DNA from: an uncultured Filifactor sp.
GTDB taxonomy: Bacteria > Bacillota > Clostridia > Peptostreptococcales > Filifactoraceae
Assembly (NCBI GenBank): GCA_947254385.1
Contig: CAMYCP010000058.1
Location: 1-7,517 of the forward strand
Length of the DNA stretch: 7,517 nt
Direction: 5' to 3'
The position numbers and the translations under genes are program-made. How positions within the stretch are numbered: position 1 is the stretch's first letter; each line of letters starts with the position of its first letter. This document shows positions 1 to 7,436 of this stretch, one piece after another. The notes under the pieces are model-generated. The model was not told where the DNA came from and did not search any database. It saw nothing but the letters and a program-made list of their open reading frames with translations.

Positions 1-1
1 A

Positions 2-3000
2 TATAAGGGTAAAGCATTATCAGATGAAGATAAAATTGCAATTTTAAAAGATATATTGAATTTAAAATTTTCAGCTTTTAAATTGAATGAAGACAAGGTA
101 AAGATAGAGTCTGATTTAAATGAAAACTTATATGAAATCCGTATTTATGACAAAATCGTATATAACAATTTTGAAAAGAACAAGGTTACGGACAGTATAG
201 TCGTTTATTTTAAGAAAAGATATAATATCGACGTAAAGATAAATTTAAAATCAGACTTTAATGTTATGAAATCGGAAGAATTTATTTCTCAAAGAGAAGA
301 AGAAATTTTAAATGAGATAAAAAGCAACAATGTTATAAAAAACAAAGAGACGAAAGTCGTATCCGTTGCGTCTGAAATATTGTACGGCAAAGACTTCAAA
401 ACAAAAATCAAATATATATCGGATTTGATAAAAAATAATTCTAAACAGGCAATAGAAGGAAAGGTTTGTTCGGTCGACATAACTGAAACCAAAAATAAAA
501 AGTACGTATATAAAATACTTATGCACGATGAAACCGGCTCCGTATATTGTAAACTTTTTAACGACAAGAAAGACATAAACATAAATGCAGGCGACTTTGT
601 AAAAATAGACGGCAAATACATTTACGGAGAATTTGAGAAAGACTATATAATATCCGTTGACAGCATCAAAAAAGGTGTAAAAAAAGAGTATACGGACAAT
701 TATGAAAGCAAAAGAACGGAACTTCACGCTTATACCTCGATGTCTTCCATGGAGGCTACGTCTAATGTATTCGATTTGGTAAAACGTGCCAAGGACTACG
801 GGCATAATGCGATAGCCATAACCGATGACGGGGTAGTGCAGGCTTTTCCCGATGCCATGATAGCCGGTAAAAAATACGGAGTCAAGATAATTTACGGATT
901 GGACGGACATTTAGTAGACGATATTTCCAAAATACTTAAAGAAGAAAACGATTTGCCGTTGACACAGGACTTTGTGGTATTCGATATAGAAACTACGGGG
1001 TTTTCAGCTTTTTCCGATGCAATAATAGAAATCGGCGCCGTAAAAATACAAAATAAAATTATAACTGAAAAATATAATCGATTGATAAATCCAAAAAGAA
1101 AAATACCCGCAAAAATTACTGAACTTACAACCATAACCGATGAAGATGTGAAAGATAAAGATACTATAGAGGTTGTTTTACCGGAATTTATGAAATTTTG
1201 CGAAAATTGTGTGCTTGTCGCTCACAACAGTGATTTTGATACATCGTTTATAAAAGAAAATTGCAAGGCGTTAAATTTAAATTATAATCACATAGCGGTA
1301 GATACGGTGGAACTTTCCAGAGCGTTACTTACAAAGATAAACAAGCATAAACTTGACAACGTGGCAAAATATTTGGGGGTAAGTCTGAAAAATCACCATC
1401 GCGCCGTTGATGACGCCGAGGCGACCGCAAATATTTTTTTGAAATTTATAAAAATGCTTGAAGAAAAAGAAGTTGTAAATTTAAGTGATATAAACAAAAA
1501 AATTTCAAAAACGAATCTATCTACGATAAGAGACACATCAATAACAATATACGCTCAGAACATGAAAGGTTTAAAAAATCTTTATAAGCTGGTTTCTTCA
1601 TCACATATAAATCATTTTTACAGAGTGCCGAGAATTTTAAAAAGTGAACTTATAGAACATAGAGAGGGCTTATTACTTGCAAGCTCCGGCAGATTCGGAG
1701 AGATATTCAGCGATATTGTTGAAAATGCAAATTTCGATGATACAATATCAAAAGCCGAATTTTATGATTTTATTGAAGTGATGCCGACCGAAACATATAA
1801 AGGCTTTTTGGGTGAAAGAGTAAAATTAAGTGATGAAGACCTTATAAATGTAAATAAAAAATTGATAGACATTGCGGATAAAACCGGCAAATTGGTTGTT
1901 GCTACCGGAAATGTCCACTATTTAGACCCTGAAGACGGAATATACAGACATATGTTGCGCTATGACCGTAAAAAATATGACAAAACTTTGGATAACACAC
2001 TTTATTACAGAAATACCGAAAATATGTTGAATCAATTTTCGTATTTGGGCAAAGAAAAGGCTGAAGAAATAGTTATAACCAACCCTCAGAAAGTCGTATC
2101 CATGATTGAGGATATTTTGCCGGTGCCGGATGCAACGTTTCCTCCTATAGTTGAAGATGCGGACAAAAATTTGAGAAGTATGTGTTATAAAAAAGCACAT
2201 GAACTTTACGGCGAAAATCTCCCGGAATTGATTGAAAAAAGATTGGAAAAAGAATTAAATTCAATTATAGGAAACGGCTATGCGGTAATGTATATAATTG
2301 CTCAAAAACTTGTAAATAAATCGCTTAATGACGGTTTTCTGGTAGGGTCTAGGGGTTCGGTAGGTTCGTCTTTTGTTGCGCACATGAGTAATATAACCGA
2401 AGTAAATCCGTTGCCGCCGCATTACAGATGTCAAGGGTGCGGATATGTGGAGTTTGTAAATGATGAAAAATACGGTTCGGGAGTGGATCTTCCAGATAAA
2501 GAATGTCCCGTATGCAGGACAAAATTGGAAAAAAACGGATTTGATATACCTTTTGAAGTATTTTTAGGATTTGACGGAGATAAGGAACCCGATATAGATT
2601 TAAATTTCGCCGGAGAATATCAACCCCATGCACATCAGTTTATAGAAGATATGTTTGGCAAAGGACACGTATACAGAGCCGGAACGATAAATACAATAGC
2701 TGATAAAATCGCATTAGCAATAGTGTCCAAGTATTTGGAAGAACACAACATTGTAAAATCAAAAGCGGAAATTGATTATCTGCACCTAGGTTGCACGGGA
2801 ATAAAAAAGACATCCGGACAGCACCCGGGAGGGGTAATGGTATGTCCCGACTATATAGAAATATACGACGTTACACCCATACAATATCCCGCCAACAATA
2901 AAAAATCCGGCGTGATAACCACACACTTCGATTATAATTCAATCAGCGGACGGATTTTAAAATTCGATATTTTAGGACACGATGTGCCGTCCATAATCAG

Positions 3001-4021
3001 ACACCTGGAAGATATTACAAAAACCAACGCACTTTCCGTAAATTTAAAAGATAAAGAAACAATGCAGATTTTTAAATCTACAAAACCCTTAAAATGCGAC
3101 TTGAATTCTATAGATTGCAAAGTAGGAACGCTTGGAATACCTGAATTTGGCACTAAATTTGTAAGGGATATGTTAATTAAAACCAAGCCTGAGACATTTT
3201 CGGATTTGATACGTATTTCGGGATTATCTCACGGTACGGACGTGTGGAGTAACAATGCGGAAGAATTGATTCAACGTAATATAGCCACAATTCAAAATGT
3301 TATCTGTACAAGGGACGACATAATGAACTACCTGTTGTCTAAAGGAATTGAAGCTAAAACCTGTTTCAACATTATGGAGAGCGTACGTAAGGGAAAAGGA
3401 CTTAAAGACGATACGTGGGAAGAAATAATGAAATCTCACGGCGTTCCCGATTGGTATATAGAATCGTGCAAAAAAATAAAGTATATGTTTCCAAAAGCGC
3501 ACGCCGTGGCATACGTTATGATGTCATTTCGTATAGCGTATTACAAAGTGCACTACAAAGAAGCCTTTTACGCCTCATATTTTTCGACCAAAATAAGTTC
3601 ATTCGATTTTGAAACCGTATCCGGCGGGATGAACTCAATACTTAAAAAATATAAAATTTTATCGAATATGGGTAAACTTGACGCCAAAGGCAAGGCGGAC
3701 ATAAATGTTCTGGAAGTTGCGTATGAAATGTATGCCCGGGGAGTAAAACTTTTGAATATTGACTTGTATAAATCTGAAATAGGCAAATTCTCAGTATGTG
3801 ACGGCGCAATATTACCTCCATTGACCGCAATACCGGGACTTGGAATTTCAATTGCCGAAAAAGTATACGAAGAAGCTCATAAATCAAAATTTTTATCGGT
3901 TGAAGACTTCAAACAGCGTACAAAAGCGAGTAAAACGGTTCTGGAAAAAATGACCGAGTATCGTTGTTTTAAAGACATACCGCAAAGTAATCAGCTTACT
4001 TTGGATATGTTTTTTAAATAA
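2..4021 (+). CDS. polC: DNA polymerase III alpha subunit, PolC type (5'-partial)
   Basis: Replicative DNA polymerase of low-GC Gram-positives with built-in 3'-5' proofreading. Residues are numbered from the TTG codon at 56. Visible in order: N-terminal region; OB fold (about 132-212); PHP first half (from about 220); DEDDh exonuclease with D310, E312, D395, H448 and D453 all present; PHP second half (about 490-650); polymerase core with the GSRGSVGSS motif, a zinc knuckle C792/C795/C817/C820, catalytic D846, D848 and D971, and GQHPGG at 921-926; a C-terminal helix-hairpin-helix around IPGLG (1259-1263); and a terminal clamp-binding motif. The frame is open to the left edge. The TTG at 56 has no ribosome binding site and the protein is about 100 residues shorter than typical PolC (about 1440), so the true start lies outside the window. 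Several PHP metal ligands are substituted. Identification is very secure; the partial 5' end is inferred. Confidence 0.98.
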   Translation, partial: YKGKALSDEDKIAILKDILNLKFSAFKLNEDKVKIESDLNENLYEIRIYDKIVYNNFEKNKVTDSIVVYFKKRYNIDVKINLKSDFNVMKSEEFISQREEEILNEIKSNNVIKNKETKVVSVASEILYGKDFKTKIKYISDLIKNNSKQAIEGKVCSVDITETKNKKYVYKILMHDETGSVYCKLFNDKKDININAGDFVKIDGKYIYGEFEKDYIISVDSIKKGVKKEYTDNYESKRTELHAYTSMSSMEATSNVFDLVKRAKDYGHNAIAITDDGVVQAFPDAMIAGKKYGVKIIYGLDGHLVDDISKILKEENDLPLTQDFVVFDIETTGFSAFSDAIIEIGAVKIQNKIITEKYNRLINPKRKIPAKITELTTITDEDVKDKDTIEVVLPEFMKFCENCVLVAHNSDFDTSFIKENCKALNLNYNHIAVDTVELSRALLTKINKHKLDNVAKYLGVSLKNHHRAVDDAEATANIFLKFIKMLEEKEVVNLSDINKKISKTNLSTIRDTSITIYAQNMKGLKNLYKLVSSSHINHFYRVPRILKSELIEHREGLLLASSGRFGEIFSDIVENANFDDTISKAEFYDFIEVMPTETYKGFLGERVKLSDEDLINVNKKLIDIADKTGKLVVATGNVHYLDPEDGIYRHMLRYDRKKYDKTLDNTLYYRNTENMLNQFSYLGKEKAEEIVITNPQKVVSMIEDILPVPDATFPPIVEDADKNLRSMCYKKAHELYGENLPELIEKRLEKELNSIIGNGYAVMYIIAQKLVNKSLNDGFLVGSRGSVGSSFVAHMSNITEVNPLPPHYRCQGCGYVEFVNDEKYGSGVDLPDKECPVCRTKLEKNGFDIPFEVFLGFDGDKEPDIDLNFAGEYQPHAHQFIEDMFGKGHVYRAGTINTIADKIALAIVSKYLEEHNIVKSKAEIDYLHLGCTGIKKTSGQHPGGVMVCPDYIEIYDVTPIQYPANNKKSGVITTHFDYNSISGRILKFDILGHDVPSIIRHLEDITKTNALSVNLKDKETMQIFKSTKPLKCDLNSIDCKVGTLGIPEFGTKFVRDMLIKTKPETFSDLIRISGLSHGTDVWSNNAEELIQRNIATIQNVICTRDDIMNYLLSKGIEAKTCFNIMESVRKGKGLKDDTWEEIMKSHGVPDWYIESCKKIKYMFPKAHAVAYVMMSFRIAYYKVHYKEAFYASYFSTKISSFDFETVSGGMNSILKKYKILSNMGKLDAKGKADINVLEVAYEMYARGVKLLNIDLYKSEIGKFSVCDGAILPPLTAIPGLGISIAEKVYEEAHKSKFLSVEDFKQRTKASKTVLEKMTEYRCFKDIPQSNQLTLDMFFK

Positions 4022-4028
4022 AAAGGAG
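4022..4028 (+). promoter_or_regulatory. Ribosome binding site of lepB
   Basis: AAAGGAG lies directly after the polC stop codon and five bases before the lepB ATG at 4034. It is a strong Shine-Dalgarno match and fixes that start. The 12-base gap leaves no room for a separate promoter or terminator, so lepB is probably co-transcribed with polC. Confidence 0.85.
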
Positions 4029-4033
4029 AAATA

Positions 4034-4567
4034 ATGACAACTGATTTAAAAAATGAAATAATGGACTGGATAAAAGTTATAGTTGTAGCTGTAATATTGT
4101 CATTTTTGATAACACGTTTTGTAAAACCTACAATTGTAAAAGGGGAGTCAATGCTTCCGACACTTAGACCCAACGATTATCTCATAGTAAATTGCAGCGC
4201 TTACAAAAACAATCGGGATATAAAATACATGGATATTGTAGTATTTGAATCCGAGATACCTCTAAACGAAAATAAGAAAAAAGACTTGGTAAAACGTGTG
4301 ATAGGACTCCCGGGAGACCATATAGTGGTGGATGAAGGTAAAGTATATCGTAACGACACCGAACTTGACCAGTCTTTTACCAACGACGGCATTACCGACA
4401 GAAATACGGACGTCGTCGTGACCGACGGGCATATTTTCGTAATGGGGGACAACAGACTTAACAGCAGTGACAGCAGAGACAGTCGGGTGGGACTTGTAGA
4501 TATGAATAAAATAATAGGCAAGGTTTGTATGAGACTGTTTCCTTTTAATAAAATAACAATCTATTAG
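4034..4567 (+). CDS. lepB: Signal peptidase I (type I leader peptidase)
   Basis: Membrane-anchored serine protease that cuts signal peptides from proteins exported by Sec or Tat; the catalytic domain faces outside the membrane. The 177-residue length and single N-terminal membrane segment (about residues 12-30) fit the short Gram-positive form. The nucleophile is S39 in GESMLPTL and the general base is K87 in KRVIGLPGD, giving the Ser-Lys dyad of family S26. The conserved box GDNRLNSSDSR and the closing GKVCMRLFPF motif are also present. The S39-K87 spacing is slightly wider than I recall for Bacillus SipS. In many Firmicutes a lepB gene sits near rplS and trmD; here it lies upstream, between polC and the kinase-like gene. 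Its start is set by the strong AAAGGAG site. Family assignment is secure; which signal peptidase paralogue this is in its genome cannot be told. Confidence 0.96.
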   Translation: MTTDLKNEIMDWIKVIVVAVILSFLITRFVKPTIVKGESMLPTLRPNDYLIVNCSAYKNNRDIKYMDIVVFESEIPLNENKKKDLVKRVIGLPGDHIVVDEGKVYRNDTELDQSFTNDGITDRNTDVVVTDGHIFVMGDNRLNSSDSRDSRVGLVDMNKIIGKVCMRLFPFNKITIY

Positions 4568-4570
4568 GAG
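4565..4570 (+). promoter_or_regulatory. Ribosome binding site overlapping the lepB stop
   Basis: TAGGAG contains the lepB TAG stop and a GGAG Shine-Dalgarno core. It decides between two nearby ATGs. The one at 4573 is only two bases from GGAG and out of frame; the one at 4577 is six bases away and opens the long reading frame. The overlap suggests translational coupling of lepB and the next gene. Confidence 0.8.
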
Positions 4571-4576
4571 AAATGA

Positions 4577-6247
4577 ATGAAATATGTAACCGTAAAAATA
4601 AATGATAAAGAACATCAATTTCCGGCGGAAACTACACTTGAAGAAATAAATTTTGCGGTTCAGGAAAAAGTTGAAGCGCAAAAACAATTAGCCGCCATCT
4701 GTAACAACAATTTAAGACCTCTAAGGTATGCCGTAACGGAAGATTGCACCGTAAAATTTTTAGATTACTCCGATAAAGACGGCGTAAGAATATATATGAT
4801 ATCACTCACGTTTTTATTTATAAGATCTGTGAGGGAAGTTATAAAAGATTCTCGTGTATCCGTTAAACATTCATTTAACAGCGGGATATTTTTTGAAATA
4901 AAATCCGAAGAAAAAATAGATGAAACTGTAGTCAAATCAATAAAACAAAAAATGCAGGAACTTATAAAAGAGGACGTTTCTTTTATTCGCACCGAATGTA
5001 AAAAAGAAGAACTCTATAAACTGCTGGCTGAAAGTTCATCCTCCAACGAATATACAAAAATACTGTTATATAAAAATTCTGAATATGCACATATATACTC
5101 GTGCGGTTGGATGAACGATTATTATTACGGCTATATGGTGCCGTCCACGAGATATTTGTCGGTATTTGACGTAAAATTGTACCAAAAAGGCATAGTCCTA
5201 ATAGGCCCTTCAAATAAAAATCATAACAAAGTGGCGGTATTTAAACCGCAACCGAAATTATTTCAAGTATATAATCAAGCACAAAAATGGGGCAAAATCT
5301 TAAACACTCACAATGTCTTTGAACTTAACAAAAAAATAGAAACCGATGAATACCATGAAGTTATACAGATTGCAGAGGCGGCGCACGAAAAGAAAATATG
5401 CGAAATAGCCGACATGATAAGAGCGGATAAAGAAAAAGGCAGGATAATTTTAATTTCAGGGCCTTCATCTTCGGGCAAGACAAGTTTTGCAAACAGGCTT
5501 ATGATACAACTCAAAGTCAATGGCTTAAGACCTTACACCATATCAACCGACAATTATTTTCTGGACAGAAAAGACACCCCGAGAGACGAAAACGGCAACT
5601 ACGACTTTGAAACCATAGATGCCATAGATGTGGAAATGTTCAACAAACATATGCAGAAAATAATTGCGGGAGAAGAAGTTACACTTCCCACGTTCGATTT
5701 TATAAAAGGCGAAAAATATTATAAAACCGAAAACACAATACGACTTAAAGAAGATCAGCCTCTTATAATAGAGGGAATTCACGGCTTAAATCCCGTATTA
5801 TCGGCTAATATTCCGGACGGCAACAAATTTAAGATATATGTAAGCCCGCTGGTTCAGCTCAATCTGGATAACCACAACAGAATATCCACTTCAGATTTAA
5901 GAATGATTAGGCGCATAGCACGAGATACGAGAACCAGAGGTAAAAAAATACAGGATGTAATTTCAGCATTTGACGCCTTGAGAATCGGCGAAGAAAAATA
6001 TATATTTCCATATCAGGAAAACGCCGATGTCATGTTTAATTCCGCATTGATTTATGAACTTTCGGTACTTAAAAAATATGTATATCCGATGCTGATAGCC
6101 GTTTCATATAAAGACGCCATATATCGTGAGGCTAAAAGACTGGCTAAATTTTTACAATTTTTTCTGGATATTGACGATGAAAAGGATATTTCTCCGACAT
6201 CAATACTTAGAGAATTTATAGGCGGAACGACTTTGTTTCAGGAATAA
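4577..6247 (+). CDS. TGS domain / ThrRS-like domain / uridine kinase-like P-loop kinase
   Basis: A 556-residue protein of a family known from clostridia and Thermotogae, usually annotated as nucleoside or uridine kinase. Residues 1-62 form a TGS domain, as at the N terminus of threonyl-tRNA synthetase. Residues about 65-215 resemble the ThrRS second (editing/SAD) domain, but the zinc-site His and Cys are missing: Y183 and M187 stand before VPST where ThrRS has C and H. Residues about 270-500 are a phosphoribulokinase/uridine kinase-type domain with Walker A GPSSSGKT at 295-302, D325 in the STDNYF motif (DDYF in relatives), and EGIHGLNP at 399-406. It probably transfers phosphate from ATP to a nucleoside or related substrate in the cytoplasm; the substrate is not shown by the sequence. 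The TGS part may sense a ligand or RNA. Family identity is secure; catalytic role is moderately so. Confidence 0.9.
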   Translation: MKYVTVKINDKEHQFPAETTLEEINFAVQEKVEAQKQLAAICNNNLRPLRYAVTEDCTVKFLDYSDKDGVRIYMISLTFLFIRSVREVIKDSRVSVKHSFNSGIFFEIKSEEKIDETVVKSIKQKMQELIKEDVSFIRTECKKEELYKLLAESSSSNEYTKILLYKNSEYAHIYSCGWMNDYYYGYMVPSTRYLSVFDVKLYQKGIVLIGPSNKNHNKVAVFKPQPKLFQVYNQAQKWGKILNTHNVFELNKKIETDEYHEVIQIAEAAHEKKICEIADMIRADKEKGRIILISGPSSSGKTSFANRLMIQLKVNGLRPYTISTDNYFLDRKDTPRDENGNYDFETIDAIDVEMFNKHMQKIIAGEEVTLPTFDFIKGEKYYKTENTIRLKEDQPLIIEGIHGLNPVLSANIPDGNKFKIYVSPLVQLNLDNHNRISTSDLRMIRRIARDTRTRGKKIQDVISAFDALRIGEEKYIFPYQENADVMFNSALIYELSVLKKYVYPMLIAVSYKDAIYREAKRLAKFLQFFLDIDDEKDISPTSILREFIGGTTLFQE

Positions 6248-6253
6248 GGTGAG
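6246..6253 (+). promoter_or_regulatory. Ribosome binding site overlapping the kinase stop
   Basis: AAGGTGAG overlaps the last two bases of the upstream TAA stop. Its AGGTGA part pairs with the 3' portion of the usual anti-Shine-Dalgarno, which places the core at normal distance from the rimM ATG at 6257. It supports that start and coupling to the kinase gene. Confidence 0.75.
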
Positions 6254-6256
6254 AGT

Positions 6257-6751
6257 ATGAAAAAATATCGGGTAGGCAAAATTATAAACACGTGCGGTCT
6301 TAAAGGTGAAATTAAAATTTTTCCTACAACTGATGATATTAAAAGATTTAACGACATAAATACGGTTTTTATAAAAGAAAATAAATATTCAATATCAAGT
6401 TTAAGATACAATAAAAATTTTGTGTATCTCTTTTTAAAAGATATAGATACCATAGATAAAGCTCAAAAATTTAAAGGACAGGAAATGTTCATAGATGAAA
6501 CGGAGCTTAGGGAACTTGCGGACGATGAATATATGATATATGATCTCATCGGGCTTGACGTATACGTAGATGATAAAAAATACGGTATGGTATCGGACGT
6601 GCTTAATTATTCCGCAAATGATGTTTTGACAGTAAAAAGAGATATAGATTCCAAAGAGATTATGATTCCCATGGTAAAAGAATTTATAAAAAAAGTGGAT
6701 TTATCCGAAAAATGTATGGAAGTTAAATTGATAGACGGAATGGATGAATAA
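6257..6751 (+). CDS. rimM: 16S rRNA processing / 30S maturation factor RimM
   Basis: Assembly factor that acts on the head of the 30S subunit through ribosomal protein uS19 and helps late 16S rRNA maturation. The protein has 164 residues, normal for the family. The N-terminal RimM domain begins YRVGKIINTCGLKGEIKI, followed by PTTDDIKRF. The C-terminal PRC-barrel domain runs from about residue 93 (DEYMIYDLIGLDVYV) through NDVLTV and the IPMVKEFI strand, both typical of RimM. One oddity: the commonly conserved His of the HGxxGE motif is Cys (C13). It overlaps the start of trmD by eight bases, which fits the widespread rimM-trmD pairing; the usual upstream partners rpsP and the KH-protein gene are absent. 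Low overall conservation is usual for RimM, and the assignment rests on motifs, length and the trmD neighbour. Confidence 0.94.
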   Translation: MKKYRVGKIINTCGLKGEIKIFPTTDDIKRFNDINTVFIKENKYSISSLRYNKNFVYLFLKDIDTIDKAQKFKGQEMFIDETELRELADDEYMIYDLIGLDVYVDDKKYGMVSDVLNYSANDVLTVKRDIDSKEIMIPMVKEFIKKVDLSEKCMEVKLIDGMDE

Positions 6752-7436
6752 AATGTTGATATTTCATATAATGACTATTTTTCCGGAATTGATAATTTCA
6801 TATATTTCTGTCGGAATAATAAACAGAGCGTTGAAACAACAATATATAGATGTCAAGACCTACAACATACGCGATTTTTCAAAAAACAAACATAAAAAAA
6901 CGGACGATTATCCGTATGGTGGCGGTGCCGGAATGATAATGACCGTACAGCCGATTTACGACTGTTTCAATTATATTAAAAACAATATTTCAGCAAATAG
7001 AAAAATTAAGGTCATAGCAATGTCGGCGTCCGGAGAAACATTTTCTCAAAATACCGCCGAGGAGTTTAAGGAATATGACGACATCATCATATTGTGCGGC
7101 AGATATGAGGGAATAGATCAAAGAGCGATAGAACTTATAGGCGCCGAAGAAATATCGGTCGGCAATTTTATATTGACGGGCGGAGAAATACCCGCATTAG
7201 TCATATTGGATGCGACAAGCCGTCTTATAAAAGGTGTGCTAAATAACGAGTTGTCGGCTGAAGAAGAAACTTTTTCGGATATAGGGCTGGAATACCCTCA
7301 GTACACCAGACCGCAGGAAATCTTCGGCAAAAAAGTACCGGAAGTATTATTGAACGGCAACCATAAAGACATAGAGCAATGGAGAAAACAACAATCTTTT
7401 AACAAAACATGGCAAAACAGAAAAGATTTGCTGTAA
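6744..7436 (+). CDS. trmD: tRNA (guanine37-N1)-methyltransferase TrmD
   Basis: SPOUT-family enzyme that uses S-adenosylmethionine to make m1G37 next to the anticodon, preventing +1 frameshifts; it works as a dimer. Visible motifs: the N-terminal MTIFPE strand, DDYPYGGGAGM (Y58-M64), CGRYEG (118-123), the SAM-binding trefoil-knot segment with LTGGE (144-148), R160 (equivalent to catalytic Arg154 of Haemophilus TrmD), then EYPQYTRP, VPEVLLNGNH and the C-terminal RKDLL. At residue 175, fifteen after R160, Glu stands where Asp169 is the catalytic base; the following residues also differ (FSDIGLE rather than FSDGLLE). Length is 230 residues, slightly short of the usual 240-250. Two starts are possible: ATG 6744, overlapping rimM by eight bases, and ATG 6753, just after the rimM stop, which gives an N terminus closer to the family norm. 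Neither has a strong ribosome binding site. Confidence 0.96.
   Translation: MNKMLIFHIMTIFPELIISYISVGIINRALKQQYIDVKTYNIRDFSKNKHKKTDDYPYGGGAGMIMTVQPIYDCFNYIKNNISANRKIKVIAMSASGETFSQNTAEEFKEYDDIIILCGRYEGIDQRAIELIGAEEISVGNFILTGGEIPALVILDATSRLIKGVLNNELSAEEETFSDIGLEYPQYTRPQEIFGKKVPEVLLNGNHKDIEQWRKQQSFNKTWQNRKDLL

Noticed and set aside
56..58. TTG as the real start of polC
   Set aside because: No Shine-Dalgarno sequence precedes it, the same frame is open to the left edge, and the protein would be about 100 residues short of typical PolC.
308..910. 200-codon open frame on the minus strand inside polC
   Set aside because: It lies fully antisense to a conserved part of polC. Its product is rich in F, Y, I and V as expected from reading AT-rich coding DNA backwards, and I recognise no domain.
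1431..1445. Run of seven T in polC as a programmed frameshift site
   Set aside because: The reading frame and conserved protein sequence continue unbroken on both sides, and no stimulatory structure or alternative product is evident.
4262..4687. 141-codon open frame on the minus strand across lepB and the kinase gene
   Set aside because: It is antisense to two confidently identified genes, has no recognisable domain, and its composition matches other shadow frames.
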